DNA from: Opitutaceae bacterium
Lineage (GTDB): Bacteria > Verrucomicrobiota > Verrucomicrobiia > Opitutales > Opitutaceae
Direction: 5' to 3'
DNA length: 64,000 bases
NCBI GenBank assembly: GCA_041395105.1
Contig: JAWLBB010000001.1
Span: 620,001 to 684,000, forward strand
Below the pieces are notes generated by a model. That model was given only the letters and a program-made list of their open reading frames with translations, was not told where the DNA came from and did not search any database. Position numbers and translations under genes: made by a program. Each line of letters opens with the position of its first letter. Within the stretch, counting starts at the first letter, position 1. This document shows positions 52,154 to 60,500 of the stretch, in pieces.

Positions 52154-53227
52154 ATGAAAAAGTGGACGTTCGTCGGCATCAATTTCGATCACATGCACAT
52201 CGGGGACCTGCTTCGTCTGGTCCGCGAACACCCGGAGGCGGAAATCGCCGGGGTCTGCGATGAAGATCCCGTCCGGATGGGCGGGGTCATTGAGAAACTC
52301 GGGATTCCGCCCGACCGGGTCTTCACCGACTACCGGGCCTGCCTGGAAAAAGCCAGACCGGATGTGGCCATCCTCTGTCCCGCGACCGGACTGCATGCGG
52401 ACTGGACGGAAAAGGTGGCGCCCTTCGGCTGCCATGTTCTGGTTGAGAAACCCTTTGCCGCGACATTGGAGGAAGCCGATCGGATGATTGCCGCTCTGCG
52501 GGCGACCGGCCGGCGCCTGGCCATCAATTGGCCGCTGCGCTGGTATCCCTCTCACATGACCACCCATCGGTTGATCGTTGAAGGCGTGATTGGCGAGGTT
52601 GAGGAAGTGCACTACTACGATGGCAACCGCGGACCGCTCTTTCACCGTGAGGACAAGGAGGCGCGCCTGCCCACGCCGGAAGAAAAGCGTTCCACCTGGT
52701 GGTACCGCAAGGAAACCGGAGGCGGATCCCTCATGGATTATCTGGGCTACGGGGTGACGCTCGGGACATGGTTTCATGGCAATCGGAAACCGATCGAAGT
52801 GACCACGACGGTCGACCGCCCCGAGGGAGTCGAGGTCGATGAACACAGCATCACGGTGGCGCGCTACGCCTGCGGACTCTCCAAGTTTGAGACCCGTTGG
52901 GGCACCTTCTCCGATCCCTGGGTCCTGCAACCCCAACCCAAGTGCGGCTTCGTCATCAAGGGCACCGCCGGCACGATCAGCAGCTACGACTACGACCGGA
53001 CGGTCCGGGTGCAGACCAACGCCCATCCGGAGGGCGAAGATGTGCCGGTTGACCGGATCGAGCCGCCGATGCAGAATCCCATCCAGTACCTGATCCATTG
53101 CCTGAAAACCGGGCATCCGGTCGAGGGGCCGCTTTCCCCGGAAATATGCCGGATCGGCCAGCAGATCGTCGACTCGGCCGCCCGGAGCGCCGCCGAGAAG
53201 CGGACGGTCCCGCTGATCGACCGCTGA
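52154..53227 (+). CDS. Gfo/Idh/MocA-family oxidoreductase
   Basis: From ATG 52154 the product is 357 residues. The N-terminal Rossmann fold begins WTFVGINFDHMHIGDLL, where the usual GxGxxG is replaced by GINFDH, a variant I have seen in this family in Verrucomicrobiota. VLVEKPFAATLEEADRMIAA contains the EKP catalytic-site motif. The C-terminal alpha/beta domain has WWYRKETGGGSLMDYLGYGV and HSITVARYACGLSKFETRWG. Such enzymes oxidise or reduce sugars and related compounds with NAD(P). The substrate is unknown. The open frame extends upstream to 51752 but that part overlaps recQ in antisense and is not credible. Confidence 0.9.
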   Translation: MKKWTFVGINFDHMHIGDLLRLVREHPEAEIAGVCDEDPVRMGGVIEKLGIPPDRVFTDYRACLEKARPDVAILCPATGLHADWTEKVAPFGCHVLVEKPFAATLEEADRMIAALRATGRRLAINWPLRWYPSHMTTHRLIVEGVIGEVEEVHYYDGNRGPLFHREDKEARLPTPEEKRSTWWYRKETGGGSLMDYLGYGVTLGTWFHGNRKPIEVTTTVDRPEGVEVDEHSITVARYACGLSKFETRWGTFSDPWVLQPQPKCGFVIKGTAGTISSYDYDRTVRVQTNAHPEGEDVPVDRIEPPMQNPIQYLIHCLKTGHPVEGPLSPEICRIGQQIVDSAARSAAEKRTVPLIDR

Positions 53228-53264
53228 TCCCCACACCTGTGAGCAAGGAGATTGGAAGCCGAGT

Positions 53265-53330
53265 TGTAGCCGCGGCAGTCTCTTGCCGCGAATCGCCGTC
53301 GATACGCCTCGAGCGACTGAAGCGACTACA
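53265..53330 (+). repeat. 66-bp paired-hairpin repeat, family 1 copy D
   Basis: Hairpin 1 is CGCGGCA, loop GTCTCT, TGCCGCG and is intact. Hairpin 2 (CGCCTCG, loop AGCGAC, TGAAGCG) is decayed with one mismatch, one wobble and a five-of-six loop match. The outer ends are TGTAGC and GACTACA. A tail ACGAACGAAT follows. It lies 37 bp after the first Gfo/Idh/MocA gene in the same orientation. Confidence 0.88.
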
Positions 53331-53383
53331 CCGTGAGGACGAACGAATCGAAAACAGCCGGTTCTGACCGCTGACCTGTACTT

Positions 53384-54496
53384 ATGTGCAAGACACAAGA
53401 CGACGGCTATGACTTCACCCGCGAAGGCGAATCCGGCGCCATGCAGGCCCCCGTCCTGGACTACCGTCCGTCCGTCCCGAAAGCCTACCGGCCTGCCATC
53501 GGCCTGATCGGCTGCGGCGGCATCACCGAACAGCACCTCCGGGCGTATCAACAATATGGATATAGAGTGGCGGCCTTCTGCGACCTTGACCTGTCGCGGG
53601 CTCAAGCCCGGCGCGATGCCTTTTATCCGGATGCGGTGGCCACGGTCGATCCCGATGAGGTTCTCAGGCATCCGGAGATCGAAGTGGTCGATATCGCGAC
53701 CCATCCGTCGGTCCGTCTCGGGCTGATCGAGAAGGCCCTCCTCGCGGGCCGCCATGTCCTCAGTCAGAAGCCATTTGTCCTCGACCTGGCCGACGGGGCA
53801 CGCCTGGCCGACCTGGCCGAATCGAGGAGGCTCAAGCTGGCCGTCAACCAGAACGGCCGTTGGGCCCCGCACTTCAGCTATATCCGCGAGGCCGTCCGGG
53901 CGGGGGTGATCGGCGACCTTTCCTGCGTGGACTGCGCGGTCCATTGGGACCACAACTGGACTGCCGGGACTCCGTTTGACGATATCCACCATCTCATCCT
54001 TTACGATTTCTCCATCCACTGGTTCGACTTCATCCAGACCCTCTTCGGGGAGGTCCGGGCGGAGAAGGTCTTTGCCTCTGTGGCCCACTCCCGCCGTCAG
54101 CGGTCGGTGCCACCACTCATGGCCCAGGTCGTCATGGACTTCCCGGGGGCCCAGGCGGTGGCCGTCTTCAACGGCAATTGTCTGCAGGGCGCGTCGGATC
54201 GGACCCTGGTCTGTGGAACCCGGGGGACCCTGATCAGTGATGGTCCCGGCCTGATGGAGCAGGCAGTGACCCTGGTCACCGAGGCCGGGCGGGCGTCGCC
54301 GGAGCTGGAAGGGCATTGGTTCCCTGACGGGATGGGCGGCACGATGGGTGAGCTGCTTTGCGCAATCGAGGAGGATCGGGAACCCGCTCATTCGGCCCGC
54401 AACAACCTGAAAAGCCTGGAACTCGCTTTCGCCGCCATCGCCAGCGCCGACCGCGGTGAACCGGTCCGGGTGGGAACGGTGAGAGCCCTGAAGTAA
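53384..54496 (+). CDS. Gfo/Idh/MocA-family oxidoreductase (second)
   Basis: The 370-residue protein starts at ATG 53384, or at ATG 53441, which would remove 19 residues lacking family resemblance. The NAD-binding motif is canonical here (IGLIGCGGITEQHLRAY). VLSQKPFVLDLADGARLADL contains the QKP form of the active-site Lys motif. HHLILYDFSIHWFDFIQTLF holds the DxxxH pair of the family. It shares only fold-level similarity with the gene at 52154. The next two genes encode a lipocalin-like secreted protein and a GxGYxYP protein, suggesting a sugar- or glycan-related locus. The substrate is not predictable. Confidence 0.9.
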   Translation: MCKTQDDGYDFTREGESGAMQAPVLDYRPSVPKAYRPAIGLIGCGGITEQHLRAYQQYGYRVAAFCDLDLSRAQARRDAFYPDAVATVDPDEVLRHPEIEVVDIATHPSVRLGLIEKALLAGRHVLSQKPFVLDLADGARLADLAESRRLKLAVNQNGRWAPHFSYIREAVRAGVIGDLSCVDCAVHWDHNWTAGTPFDDIHHLILYDFSIHWFDFIQTLFGEVRAEKVFASVAHSRRQRSVPPLMAQVVMDFPGAQAVAVFNGNCLQGASDRTLVCGTRGTLISDGPGLMEQAVTLVTEAGRASPELEGHWFPDGMGGTMGELLCAIEEDREPAHSARNNLKSLELAFAAIASADRGEPVRVGTVRALK

Positions 54497-54548
54497 CCAT
54501 CCGGTTACCGGCGAACGTTTCCGGAGCGTTCCGGTTGGCCATTTCCCT

Positions 54549-55112
54549 GTGAATCGTTATCAGTTCCTTTCCATGACGAGAAACTCAATGGCCGGGTTGG
54601 TGCTTGGCTTTCTGATTCTGCCGATCGGGCTCCTTGCGGCGGATCCCGGGTTCAACGGGCGCTGGCGCCTGGATACCGCCCGGAGCACGGCTCTGGATGG
54701 ATGGACCGCGATGGACCTGGTCGTTTCGCTGGAGGGGGACGAAGTCGTCCTGGCGCATGATATGCGCTGGCGGTCCACCCGGGTGGAGGCGGTCAACCGG
54801 GTCAACACCGCCCACCCGGTCGAACTGCGGGATTTCTTCAGGATCGAGCAGCGGCATATGGCCGTCTATCGACCAAAGGAAAGCCTCACACCGGTGACCG
54901 CAACCTGGCTCGACGATGGCCGGACCCTGCGGGTCGAAGCGATGACCGAGGTCGAGGTTTCCCAGGGAACAACGCACATCCGGATATACTCCGAGTATCG
55001 CCTGCAGGAGGGGAATGAAACACTGACCCTGATCGAGCTTCATTCCACCCGGGATCGTCCCCTCGTTTACGTCTTCAAGAAACTTGCCCCCGACGACACT
55101 TCACGGCCATGA
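54549..55112 (+). CDS. Secreted lipocalin-like protein of unknown function
   Basis: The 187-residue product starts at GTG 54549; an ATG at 54573 (MTRNSMAGLVLGFLILPIGL) gives a tidier signal peptide and may be the true start. The mature part opens with FNGRWRLDTARSTALDGWTA, the tryptophan-containing opening I associate with small lipocalin-like secreted domains, and continues as beta strands (VVLAHDMRWRSTRVEAVNRV, TTHIRIYSEYRLQEGNETLT). No catalytic motif is visible. Its stop overlaps the start of the GxGYxYP gene by 4 bp, so the two are cotranscribed and probably work together outside the cytoplasm. Confidence 0.75.
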   Translation: MNRYQFLSMTRNSMAGLVLGFLILPIGLLAADPGFNGRWRLDTARSTALDGWTAMDLVVSLEGDEVVLAHDMRWRSTRVEAVNRVNTAHPVELRDFFRIEQRHMAVYRPKESLTPVTATWLDDGRTLRVEAMTEVEVSQGTTHIRIYSEYRLQEGNETLTLIELHSTRDRPLVYVFKKLAPDDTSRP

Positions 55113-56761
55113 GCATCCGCCATCTGTCATCTTCATTGTTGATTCTCGTTTCGACCCTCGGGGCGGGTCAGTCGGTGGCGACGCCGGCCGAATCTCCGGG
55201 TCGTGAAGCCTGGGTCATGCGTTTCGATCTCGACTGGGCGGTGGCGGGAGGACTCCCGGAGAAGGCCCTGCTGGTCAGTCTGCAGGGCCTGGCCAACCGG
55301 GATCGGCCCAATCTCTATATTGTCCATCCGCCGGATTTCCAGTGGGAGATCACCGAGCCACTCTACGAGTTTTATCAGCGCAAGCACGGCGTGGCCTTTA
55401 TCGAGATCCCGAATGCGGACGAGGCCCTGCTGCAGTTCAAGTCGGCCGCCAGGGGTTACGTCGTCTGGGACACCGGGGTCGGGGCCAGCCTGAATGTCGC
55501 CTTCACCATCGCGGGTCTGGAGGATGCGGTCGTGGTCACGGAGGCACTCATTCCCCTGGTGGAGAAACACGGACTCAAGCGGGTCGATGATCTCCGCGGC
55601 CGCTACACCGGAATGACCGATGCGGCCATTTATGCCGATGCCATCGAGCGTTACTGGAGCCGGTGCAGTCGCGACAAGATCATGCTGATGGGCGGGCACC
55701 GCGGTCGGGTCATGCAGCCCGCCATGGCCGACTGGGGAATCCGGGAAAGGATGTTCTTCCACGATCTTTCGGCGGATCCGGAAGAGGCCGATGAGCTGGC
55801 CCTCAACCGCCGTCTGCTCGGGGATCTCGATCCGATGTCGATTGTCTTCGGCTGGCATCCCTACGGCAAGGACACCGAGGAACAGTCGACCACGCTCCTG
55901 TCTTCCTATGGCCTGAAGATGGAGGGACTCCACAACCTGCCGAACCTGAGCTTCAATTGCCAGTTCACCTTCACCCCGGGATTCAAATTCACCAATAACC
56001 ACAGCGTCGACCGTGATGCCGTCCTCCAGGCGGAGGAAAAGATCTACCTTTCGTTTGTTCAATCCGACAGCATCGGGATCGGGGTCTGGACCAAGCCCGG
56101 GCGTGGCAAGATTCCCTTTGCCTGGCAGGTCACCATGAACTGGACGGATTTCTCACCGGCGGCCCTGGAGTATTTCCATGAATCCGCGACTCCGAATGAC
56201 TACTTCATCGGCGGATTGTCGGGTCCGGGCTATATGTATCCCAATCACATCCCGCCGGAGATTTTCCCCAAGTTGATGGCCCAGGCCCGCGATAAGATGG
56301 CCCTGCTTGACGAGCGGGTCATGGAGATCATGGACAATTCGGCGGCGGACGGAAACCTCGGCAATGCGGATCTTCCCAAGGAGACGGTGGACCGCTACTA
56401 TGAGGCTTTTCCCGATGTCCTGGGCTTCATCAATGGCTATGGTCCGGCCCGAACCCGGGATCTGCGGGACACCCGACCCTTGATCTCCTATGACTACTAT
56501 ATCGATCCGCGGCGTCCACGTGAGGAAGTGGCGGCCGATCTGAATGAGTTGATCGCTCTGAACAGGGTGCGCCCCTATTTCCTTCTCGTGCATGTGCGGG
56601 AGTCGAATGATGTGAACAGTCTGGTTGAAATCATCGACCAACTGCACGGACCGACCGAGGTCGTTCCGCTCGACCGATTCCTCAAGCTGGCTGCGAGTCG
56701 GAAGACCTACCAGACCCGCTATCAGCAACCCGACGACCCGAAGCATTTCAAGGGCTATTGA
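55109..56761 (+). CDS. GxGYxYP-domain secreted protein, putative glycoside hydrolase
   Basis: The 550-residue product has a signal peptide (HLSSSLLILVSTLGAGQSVA). The domain's name-giving motif occurs as SGPGYMYPNHIP. Other family phrases are KALLVSLQGLANRDRPNLYI near the start, YVVWDTGVGASLNVAFTIAG, IVFGWHPYGKDTEEQST and LSFNCQFTFTPGFKFTNNHS. Family members occur in polysaccharide loci of Bacteroidota, Verrucomicrobiota and Actinomycetota, and the activity is inferred from a hydrolase-like fold rather than measured. The start overlaps the preceding lipocalin-like gene. A family 1 repeat begins 25 bp after the stop. Confidence 0.9.
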   Translation: MSIRHLSSSLLILVSTLGAGQSVATPAESPGREAWVMRFDLDWAVAGGLPEKALLVSLQGLANRDRPNLYIVHPPDFQWEITEPLYEFYQRKHGVAFIEIPNADEALLQFKSAARGYVVWDTGVGASLNVAFTIAGLEDAVVVTEALIPLVEKHGLKRVDDLRGRYTGMTDAAIYADAIERYWSRCSRDKIMLMGGHRGRVMQPAMADWGIRERMFFHDLSADPEEADELALNRRLLGDLDPMSIVFGWHPYGKDTEEQSTTLLSSYGLKMEGLHNLPNLSFNCQFTFTPGFKFTNNHSVDRDAVLQAEEKIYLSFVQSDSIGIGVWTKPGRGKIPFAWQVTMNWTDFSPAALEYFHESATPNDYFIGGLSGPGYMYPNHIPPEIFPKLMAQARDKMALLDERVMEIMDNSAADGNLGNADLPKETVDRYYEAFPDVLGFINGYGPARTRDLRDTRPLISYDYYIDPRRPREEVAADLNELIALNRVRPYFLLVHVRESNDVNSLVEIIDQLHGPTEVVPLDRFLKLAASRKTYQTRYQQPDDPKHFKGY

Positions 56762-56786
56762 GCCGGGCGAACCACGAGCATTGAGT

Positions 56787-56853
56787 TGTAGCCACGGCAG
56801 TCTCTTGACGTGTTATGGATGGAAATGCGCCCCAAGAGACTGGGGCGCCTACA
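56787..56853 (+). repeat. 67-bp paired-hairpin repeat, family 1 copy E
   Basis: Hairpin 1 is CACGGCA, loop GTCTCT, TGACGTG with one mismatch; hairpin 2 is GCGCCCCA, loop AGAGAC, TGGGGCGC, a perfect 8-bp stem. The loops are perfectly complementary. It follows the GxGYxYP stop by 25 bp and ends 19 bp before the rlmM start, so it also occupies the rlmM leader. Confidence 0.88.
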
Positions 56854-56872
56854 CCAGACCTCCGCCATCTCC

Positions 56873-57913
56873 ATGCACCTCCATACCTGCCAGCCCGGCT
56901 ACGAGGCCGCCCTCGTAGATGAATTTGATGGGCTCGGCATTCGGGTTGCGTCGAATGGCCCGGGATGGGTTCTGACCGAAGGTGATTCGCTTCCGGCCGA
57001 GCTCGTCTTCCGGCACAGGACGCTGGTGGATGCGGTTGAGATCGCCGGAGGATCGGTCAATGCGCTGGCCGGTGGCCTCGCGGACTGGTTTCTCGAGTCC
57101 TGCCGGAACGAGCGCTTTGAGGGGCCCTGGCCCCTGGTCATGGATGCGGCTGGCGATGAGAAGGGGTTGCGTCGGCGGGCCACTTCGGTCGGCAGGCAAT
57201 TGCTCTCCCTGATCCGCCGCAAGACCTCCCGGGTGGCCCGTCTGGCGATCGAAGGTTCGGGGACGGCGGGTGGACGTGGTCTCCATGCCTTCTTCATCGA
57301 CTTCGACCGTATCCGGGCAGCCCGCGAGGTGATTGCGGGCGGGCAGCGCCGGATGGCGGACGACCCGGATGCCCCGTCCCGCTCCTACCTCAAGGTCGAG
57401 GAGGCCTACGGCATCCTGGGCGAATCACCGCAGACCGAACAGGTCGTGGTCGATCTGGGCGCGGCACCTGGCGGCTGGAGTTTCAGCGCCGCGCAGCGGG
57501 GCGCCCGGGTCATCGCGGTGGACAACGGCCCGCTCAAGGCCGGGGCGGCCGATCATCCCCGGATCACCCACCGGCGGGAGGATGCCTTTGGCTTCGAGGT
57601 GAACGGCGACCCGGTCGACTGGCTTTTCTGTGATCTGGTCGAGGATCCGTATCATGTGCTGGAGGACATCCTCGAGCGCTGGGTCAAACAACGTTGGTGC
57701 CGTGCGTTCGTGGTCAATCTGAAGTGCGGACGAACCGATGTGTCCCACCTGTTGGCCCGCCTGAAGGCTCCGACCGGAATCCTGGCTGAAGGATGTGAAA
57801 CGCTGCGCGTCCGGCACCTCTTCCATGATCGGGACGAAATCACCCTGGTGGGTCGGGTGAAGGATGGAGGGAAAAAGGAAGAACACGAAGAACGGAAGAA
57901 GGTGGGAAGTTGA
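56873..57913 (+). CDS. rlmM: RlmM-like 23S rRNA (cytidine 2'-O) methyltransferase
   Basis: From ATG 56873 (MHLHTCQPGYEAAL) the product is 346 residues, the RlmM length. The N-terminal half resembles a THUMP-like RNA-binding region. The C-terminal Rossmann domain has SRSYLKVEEAYGIL with the first catalytic Lys, VVVDLGAAPGGWSFSAAQRG as the SAM-binding motif, WLFCDLVEDPYHVLEDIL with Asp, and CRAFVVNLKCGRTD with the second Lys. RlmM methylates C2498 of 23S rRNA in E. coli. The last residues (KDGGKKEEHEERKKVGS) form a charged tail that is unusual and may result from stop-codon drift. The frame extends upstream to 56810 only through repeat copy E. Confidence 0.85.
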   Translation: MHLHTCQPGYEAALVDEFDGLGIRVASNGPGWVLTEGDSLPAELVFRHRTLVDAVEIAGGSVNALAGGLADWFLESCRNERFEGPWPLVMDAAGDEKGLRRRATSVGRQLLSLIRRKTSRVARLAIEGSGTAGGRGLHAFFIDFDRIRAAREVIAGGQRRMADDPDAPSRSYLKVEEAYGILGESPQTEQVVVDLGAAPGGWSFSAAQRGARVIAVDNGPLKAGAADHPRITHRREDAFGFEVNGDPVDWLFCDLVEDPYHVLEDILERWVKQRWCRAFVVNLKCGRTDVSHLLARLKAPTGILAEGCETLRVRHLFHDRDEITLVGRVKDGGKKEEHEERKKVGS

Positions 57914-57925
57914 ATCCGATGTTGG

Positions 57926-57994
57926 TGTAGCAACACCGCTGCGTCGGCGTTTCCGAAAGCAGGCAGAACACTTCGACACAGCGAAGTGGCTGCA
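57926..57994 (+). repeat. 69-bp paired-hairpin repeat, family 2 copy H
   Basis: Hairpin 1 is AACACCG, loop CTGCGT, CGGCGTT with one mismatch; hairpin 2 is CACTTCG, loop ACACAG, CGAAGTG, a perfect 7-bp stem. Ends are TGTAGC and GCTGCA. It lies 12 bp after the rlmM stop. A weaker half-copy (GCAACTCCACTGTGCGG and onward) follows near 58010-58035. Confidence 0.87.
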
Positions 57995-58164
57995 TTGGAC
58001 CGGAATTGCGGCAACTCCACTGTGCGGCGTTCCCGGGGGACAGGACCGACACGCTTCAGCCTCCCGGATTTCTGTACTTCCGTCTCCGTTGGGATGCCTG
58101 TAGTCTGGTTCCTCATGGCATCTTCCCTCTGTGAACCGGCCTTTCTCGCGACCTGCTTTGCTTC

Positions 58165-58947
58165 ATGAACAGAAAACTCGAAGTAGCCGTCTGCGGATAC
58201 AAGTCGGTGGCAGCCGTGTTTGCGCGTCATCCGGAGAGCGTCCTGCGCTTTTTCTACCTGGAGTCCGCTGCCAAGCAGGCCGGGCCGTTCTGCCGCGAGC
58301 TGGCCCGGGCGCGCAAACCCTACCGGATGGTGCCCGCGGATGAGTTGGAGCGGATCGGGGGAACCGGGCATCATGGGGGGCTTGTCGCGATCACGGCCCG
58401 GTCGATTCCCGCACGGGTGGAACCCGAGGATCTCGACGTCTGGGCGCGCGTGGGCAAACCGGTTCTGGTCCTCGATCGGGTTTCCAATCATCACAACCTC
58501 GGTGCGCTTGTGCGGTCGGCCGCCTTTTTCGGCATTCAGCATGTCGTCCTGGGCGAACACCGCGACCAGGCCATGCCCGGCGAATCGACCTATCGAGTGG
58601 CGGAAGGAGGGATGGAATATGTCACCTTCTATCTTTCGAGGAACCTGCCGGTGGTCCTCGAGGCGGCACGGTCGAAATTCCTGACCGTCGCCACGGTGGT
58701 CCGGGGCCGGTCTTCGAGCCCGGGAGCCGTCCCTCGGCGGCGGGGTCGACCCTGGATGCTGGTCCTTGGCAATGAAGAGACCGGGATCAGCCATGCGGTC
58801 ACCGCCGCCTGCGAGTTTCACGTTTCCATCCCGGGTTCCGGACAGATTGAATCCCTGAATGTCTCTGCCACCGGCGCGATCATGATGGCCTGGGCCAGCA
58901 TGCCGGCGGAGTCCGAGGCAGCGCATCGGAGCATAGGTCATGGCTGA
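58165..58947 (+). CDS. TrmH/SpoU-family RNA 2'-O-methyltransferase
   Basis: The 260-residue protein is a knot-fold SPOUT enzyme. All three motifs are present: VLDRVSNHHNLGALVRSAAF (motif 1 with Asn and Arg), WMLVLGNEETGISHAV (motif 2) and IPGSGQIESLNVSATGAIMM (motif 3). The N-terminal part (LEVAVCGYKSVAAVFARHPE) is the substrate-binding extension. Members methylate ribose in tRNA G18 or 23S rRNA; the exact target is uncertain. The last 8 bp overlap the sigma-54 activator gene. Confidence 0.92.
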   Translation: MNRKLEVAVCGYKSVAAVFARHPESVLRFFYLESAAKQAGPFCRELARARKPYRMVPADELERIGGTGHHGGLVAITARSIPARVEPEDLDVWARVGKPVLVLDRVSNHHNLGALVRSAAFFGIQHVVLGEHRDQAMPGESTYRVAEGGMEYVTFYLSRNLPVVLEAARSKFLTVATVVRGRSSSPGAVPRRRGRPWMLVLGNEETGISHAVTAACEFHVSIPGSGQIESLNVSATGAIMMAWASMPAESEAAHRSIGHG

Positions 58948-60325
58948 GCGAAAACCATTCGCCTCCCTCAGTCTCCTCGTGATCGAGGATGAGCCCCTCT
59001 GGCGACGCCGGTGTGCGGCCTTCCTCGAATCCGAGGGGGCGGATGTGACGGCAGTGGGCACGGTCGGTGAGGCACGCAACGCGCTCGCATCCCTGGATTT
59101 CGACGGAGTCCTTCTTGATGTGAACCTGCCGGACGGGCTGGGCACCGATCTGCTTCGGGAAGGAGCCATCCCTCCCAGTGCCGTCGCCCTTGTCATGACC
59201 GCCGAAGGGGGGGTTGCCGGTGCGGTCGAGGCCATCCGCCTGGGCGCCTCGGATTATCTGACCAAGCCGTTTGATCTGGAGGAAGTGCCGGTCCGCTTCC
59301 TCAGGGCCCGCCGCGAACGGCGGGCGGCCCGGGCCGATGAACACAAGCGGGAGCAGGCGCTGGTCGAATCGGGTTTTTATTTCGGGCAAAGCCTCCGGCC
59401 GGTCGAGTCCATGATTGAGAAGATCGTGGCGGCGGACCGGCGTTTGAGCCGTTTTCTCGCTCCGGTCCTGATCGAGGGGGAAACCGGAACGGGCAAGAGC
59501 ACCCTGGCGCGGCTGATTCACAATCGCGGGCCGCGGAGCAAGGGTCCGCTGATCGAGGTCAATTGTTCGGCCCTGCCCGAAAGCCTGGCGGAGTCCGAAC
59601 TCTTTGGTCACGAACGCGGCGCATTCACCGATGCCAAGGAAGCCCGCATCGGGCTGATGGAGGCGGCCGATGGAGGATCACTGTTCCTTGATGAATTGCC
59701 GAGCCTGTCCGCCTCTCTTCAAGCCAAGATCCTGACCGCAATCGAGGATCATGCCATTCGGCGGGTCGGCAGCAACCGGACGGTCGAAGTCGATGTCCGG
59801 ATTATCGCCGCAACAAATCTCGACCTGCGGAAGGCGGTGGCCGAAGGGTCGTTTCGAGAGGATCTCTTTCATCGCCTGGATCTGTTCCGGCTGCGGATTC
59901 CGCCCCTGCGGGAAAGGGGAGCGGAGATCGTGGAACTGGCCCGCCAATTGATCGAACGGATGGCGAAGCAATACGGCCTGCCGGTTCCGGGCCTCACCCC
60001 GGTGGGGGCGCAGAGATTGATGGACTTTCCCTGGCCCGGTAACGTCCGTGAACTTTCCCATGAAGTGGAACGGGCACTCGTTTTCGAGGACGCGGGTGAC
60101 CTCGAATTCGCATCTTTGCAGAAGACGGGCGCCGCGGCTGGAAATTCCCCGGGCTGGCTGAATGGGGATTTCGTTTTTCCGGAAAGCGGTTTTGATCTCG
60201 AAGTCGCCATCAATCTCCTGGTCGAACGCGCCCTGAAGCAGAGCGATGGAAACATCTCGGCCGCCGCCCGTCTGCTCGGGGTTTCCCGTGATTATGTCCG
60301 GTATCGGTTGAAGGCCAAGGGGTAG
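58940..60325 (+). CDS. Sigma-54-dependent response regulator (NtrC family) with GAFTDA variant
   Basis: The 461-residue protein has a receiver (1-~120: Asp60 in GVLLDVNLPDG, Lys109 in YLTKPFD), a sigma-54 interaction AAA+ domain (~147-385) and a C-terminal Fis-type helix-turn-helix (NISAAARLLGVSRDYVRYRL). The ATPase motifs are Walker A GETGTGKS at 180-187 and Walker B GGSLFLDE at 245-252. The loop that contacts sigma-54 reads GAFTDA at 227-232 rather than GAFTGA. It activates sigma-54 promoters when phosphorylated. A fitting promoter and palindrome lie directly downstream, and the truncated sensor gene at 63281 is the likeliest kinase partner. Confidence 0.95.
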   Translation: MAERKPFASLSLLVIEDEPLWRRRCAAFLESEGADVTAVGTVGEARNALASLDFDGVLLDVNLPDGLGTDLLREGAIPPSAVALVMTAEGGVAGAVEAIRLGASDYLTKPFDLEEVPVRFLRARRERRAARADEHKREQALVESGFYFGQSLRPVESMIEKIVAADRRLSRFLAPVLIEGETGTGKSTLARLIHNRGPRSKGPLIEVNCSALPESLAESELFGHERGAFTDAKEARIGLMEAADGGSLFLDELPSLSASLQAKILTAIEDHAIRRVGSNRTVEVDVRIIAATNLDLRKAVAEGSFREDLFHRLDLFRLRIPPLRERGAEIVELARQLIERMAKQYGLPVPGLTPVGAQRLMDFPWPGNVRELSHEVERALVFEDAGDLEFASLQKTGAAAGNSPGWLNGDFVFPESGFDLEVAINLLVERALKQSDGNISAAARLLGVSRDYVRYRLKAKG

Positions 60326-60354
60326 GGGGCGGGGTGTCGAACCTTCTCTCTCGA

Positions 60355-60422
60355 GTAGGAGAGGCTTTACGCCTCGATCCAACGAATCAGGGACGAATGA
60401 TCGAGGCGTAAAGCCTCTCCTG
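60355..60422 (+). repeat. Family 3 paired-hairpin repeat, full copy J
   Basis: Two 23-bp arms beginning AGGAGAGGCTTTACGCCTC and ending GATC are perfect inverted copies separated by about 20 bp. Each arm folds on itself as GAGGC, 5-nt loop, GCCTC, with loops TTTAC and GTAAA complementary. It follows the sigma-54 regulator stop by 29 bp. A solo half is at 49979. Confidence 0.9.
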
Positions 60423-60484
60423 CAAGAGAACTGAGTTTCGGCAATTCTCTGCGGATCAGCTTTGCGTTCCGCCCTTCCGACGAT

Positions 60485-60500
60485 TGGGGAATATTCCCCA
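60485..60500. promoter_or_regulatory. Perfect 16-bp palindrome, candidate enhancer site
   Basis: TGGGGAATATTCCCCA is a perfect palindrome 108 bp upstream of the -24 box at 60608. A related half-site TGGAATATTTA lies at 60541. Distance and symmetry fit an NtrC-type upstream activator site for the regulator encoded just before it. Confidence 0.65.

Noticed and set aside
51932..54391. 819-residue open frame on the minus strand
   Set aside because: It lies antisense to two clear Gfo/Idh/MocA genes and has no recognisable motif.
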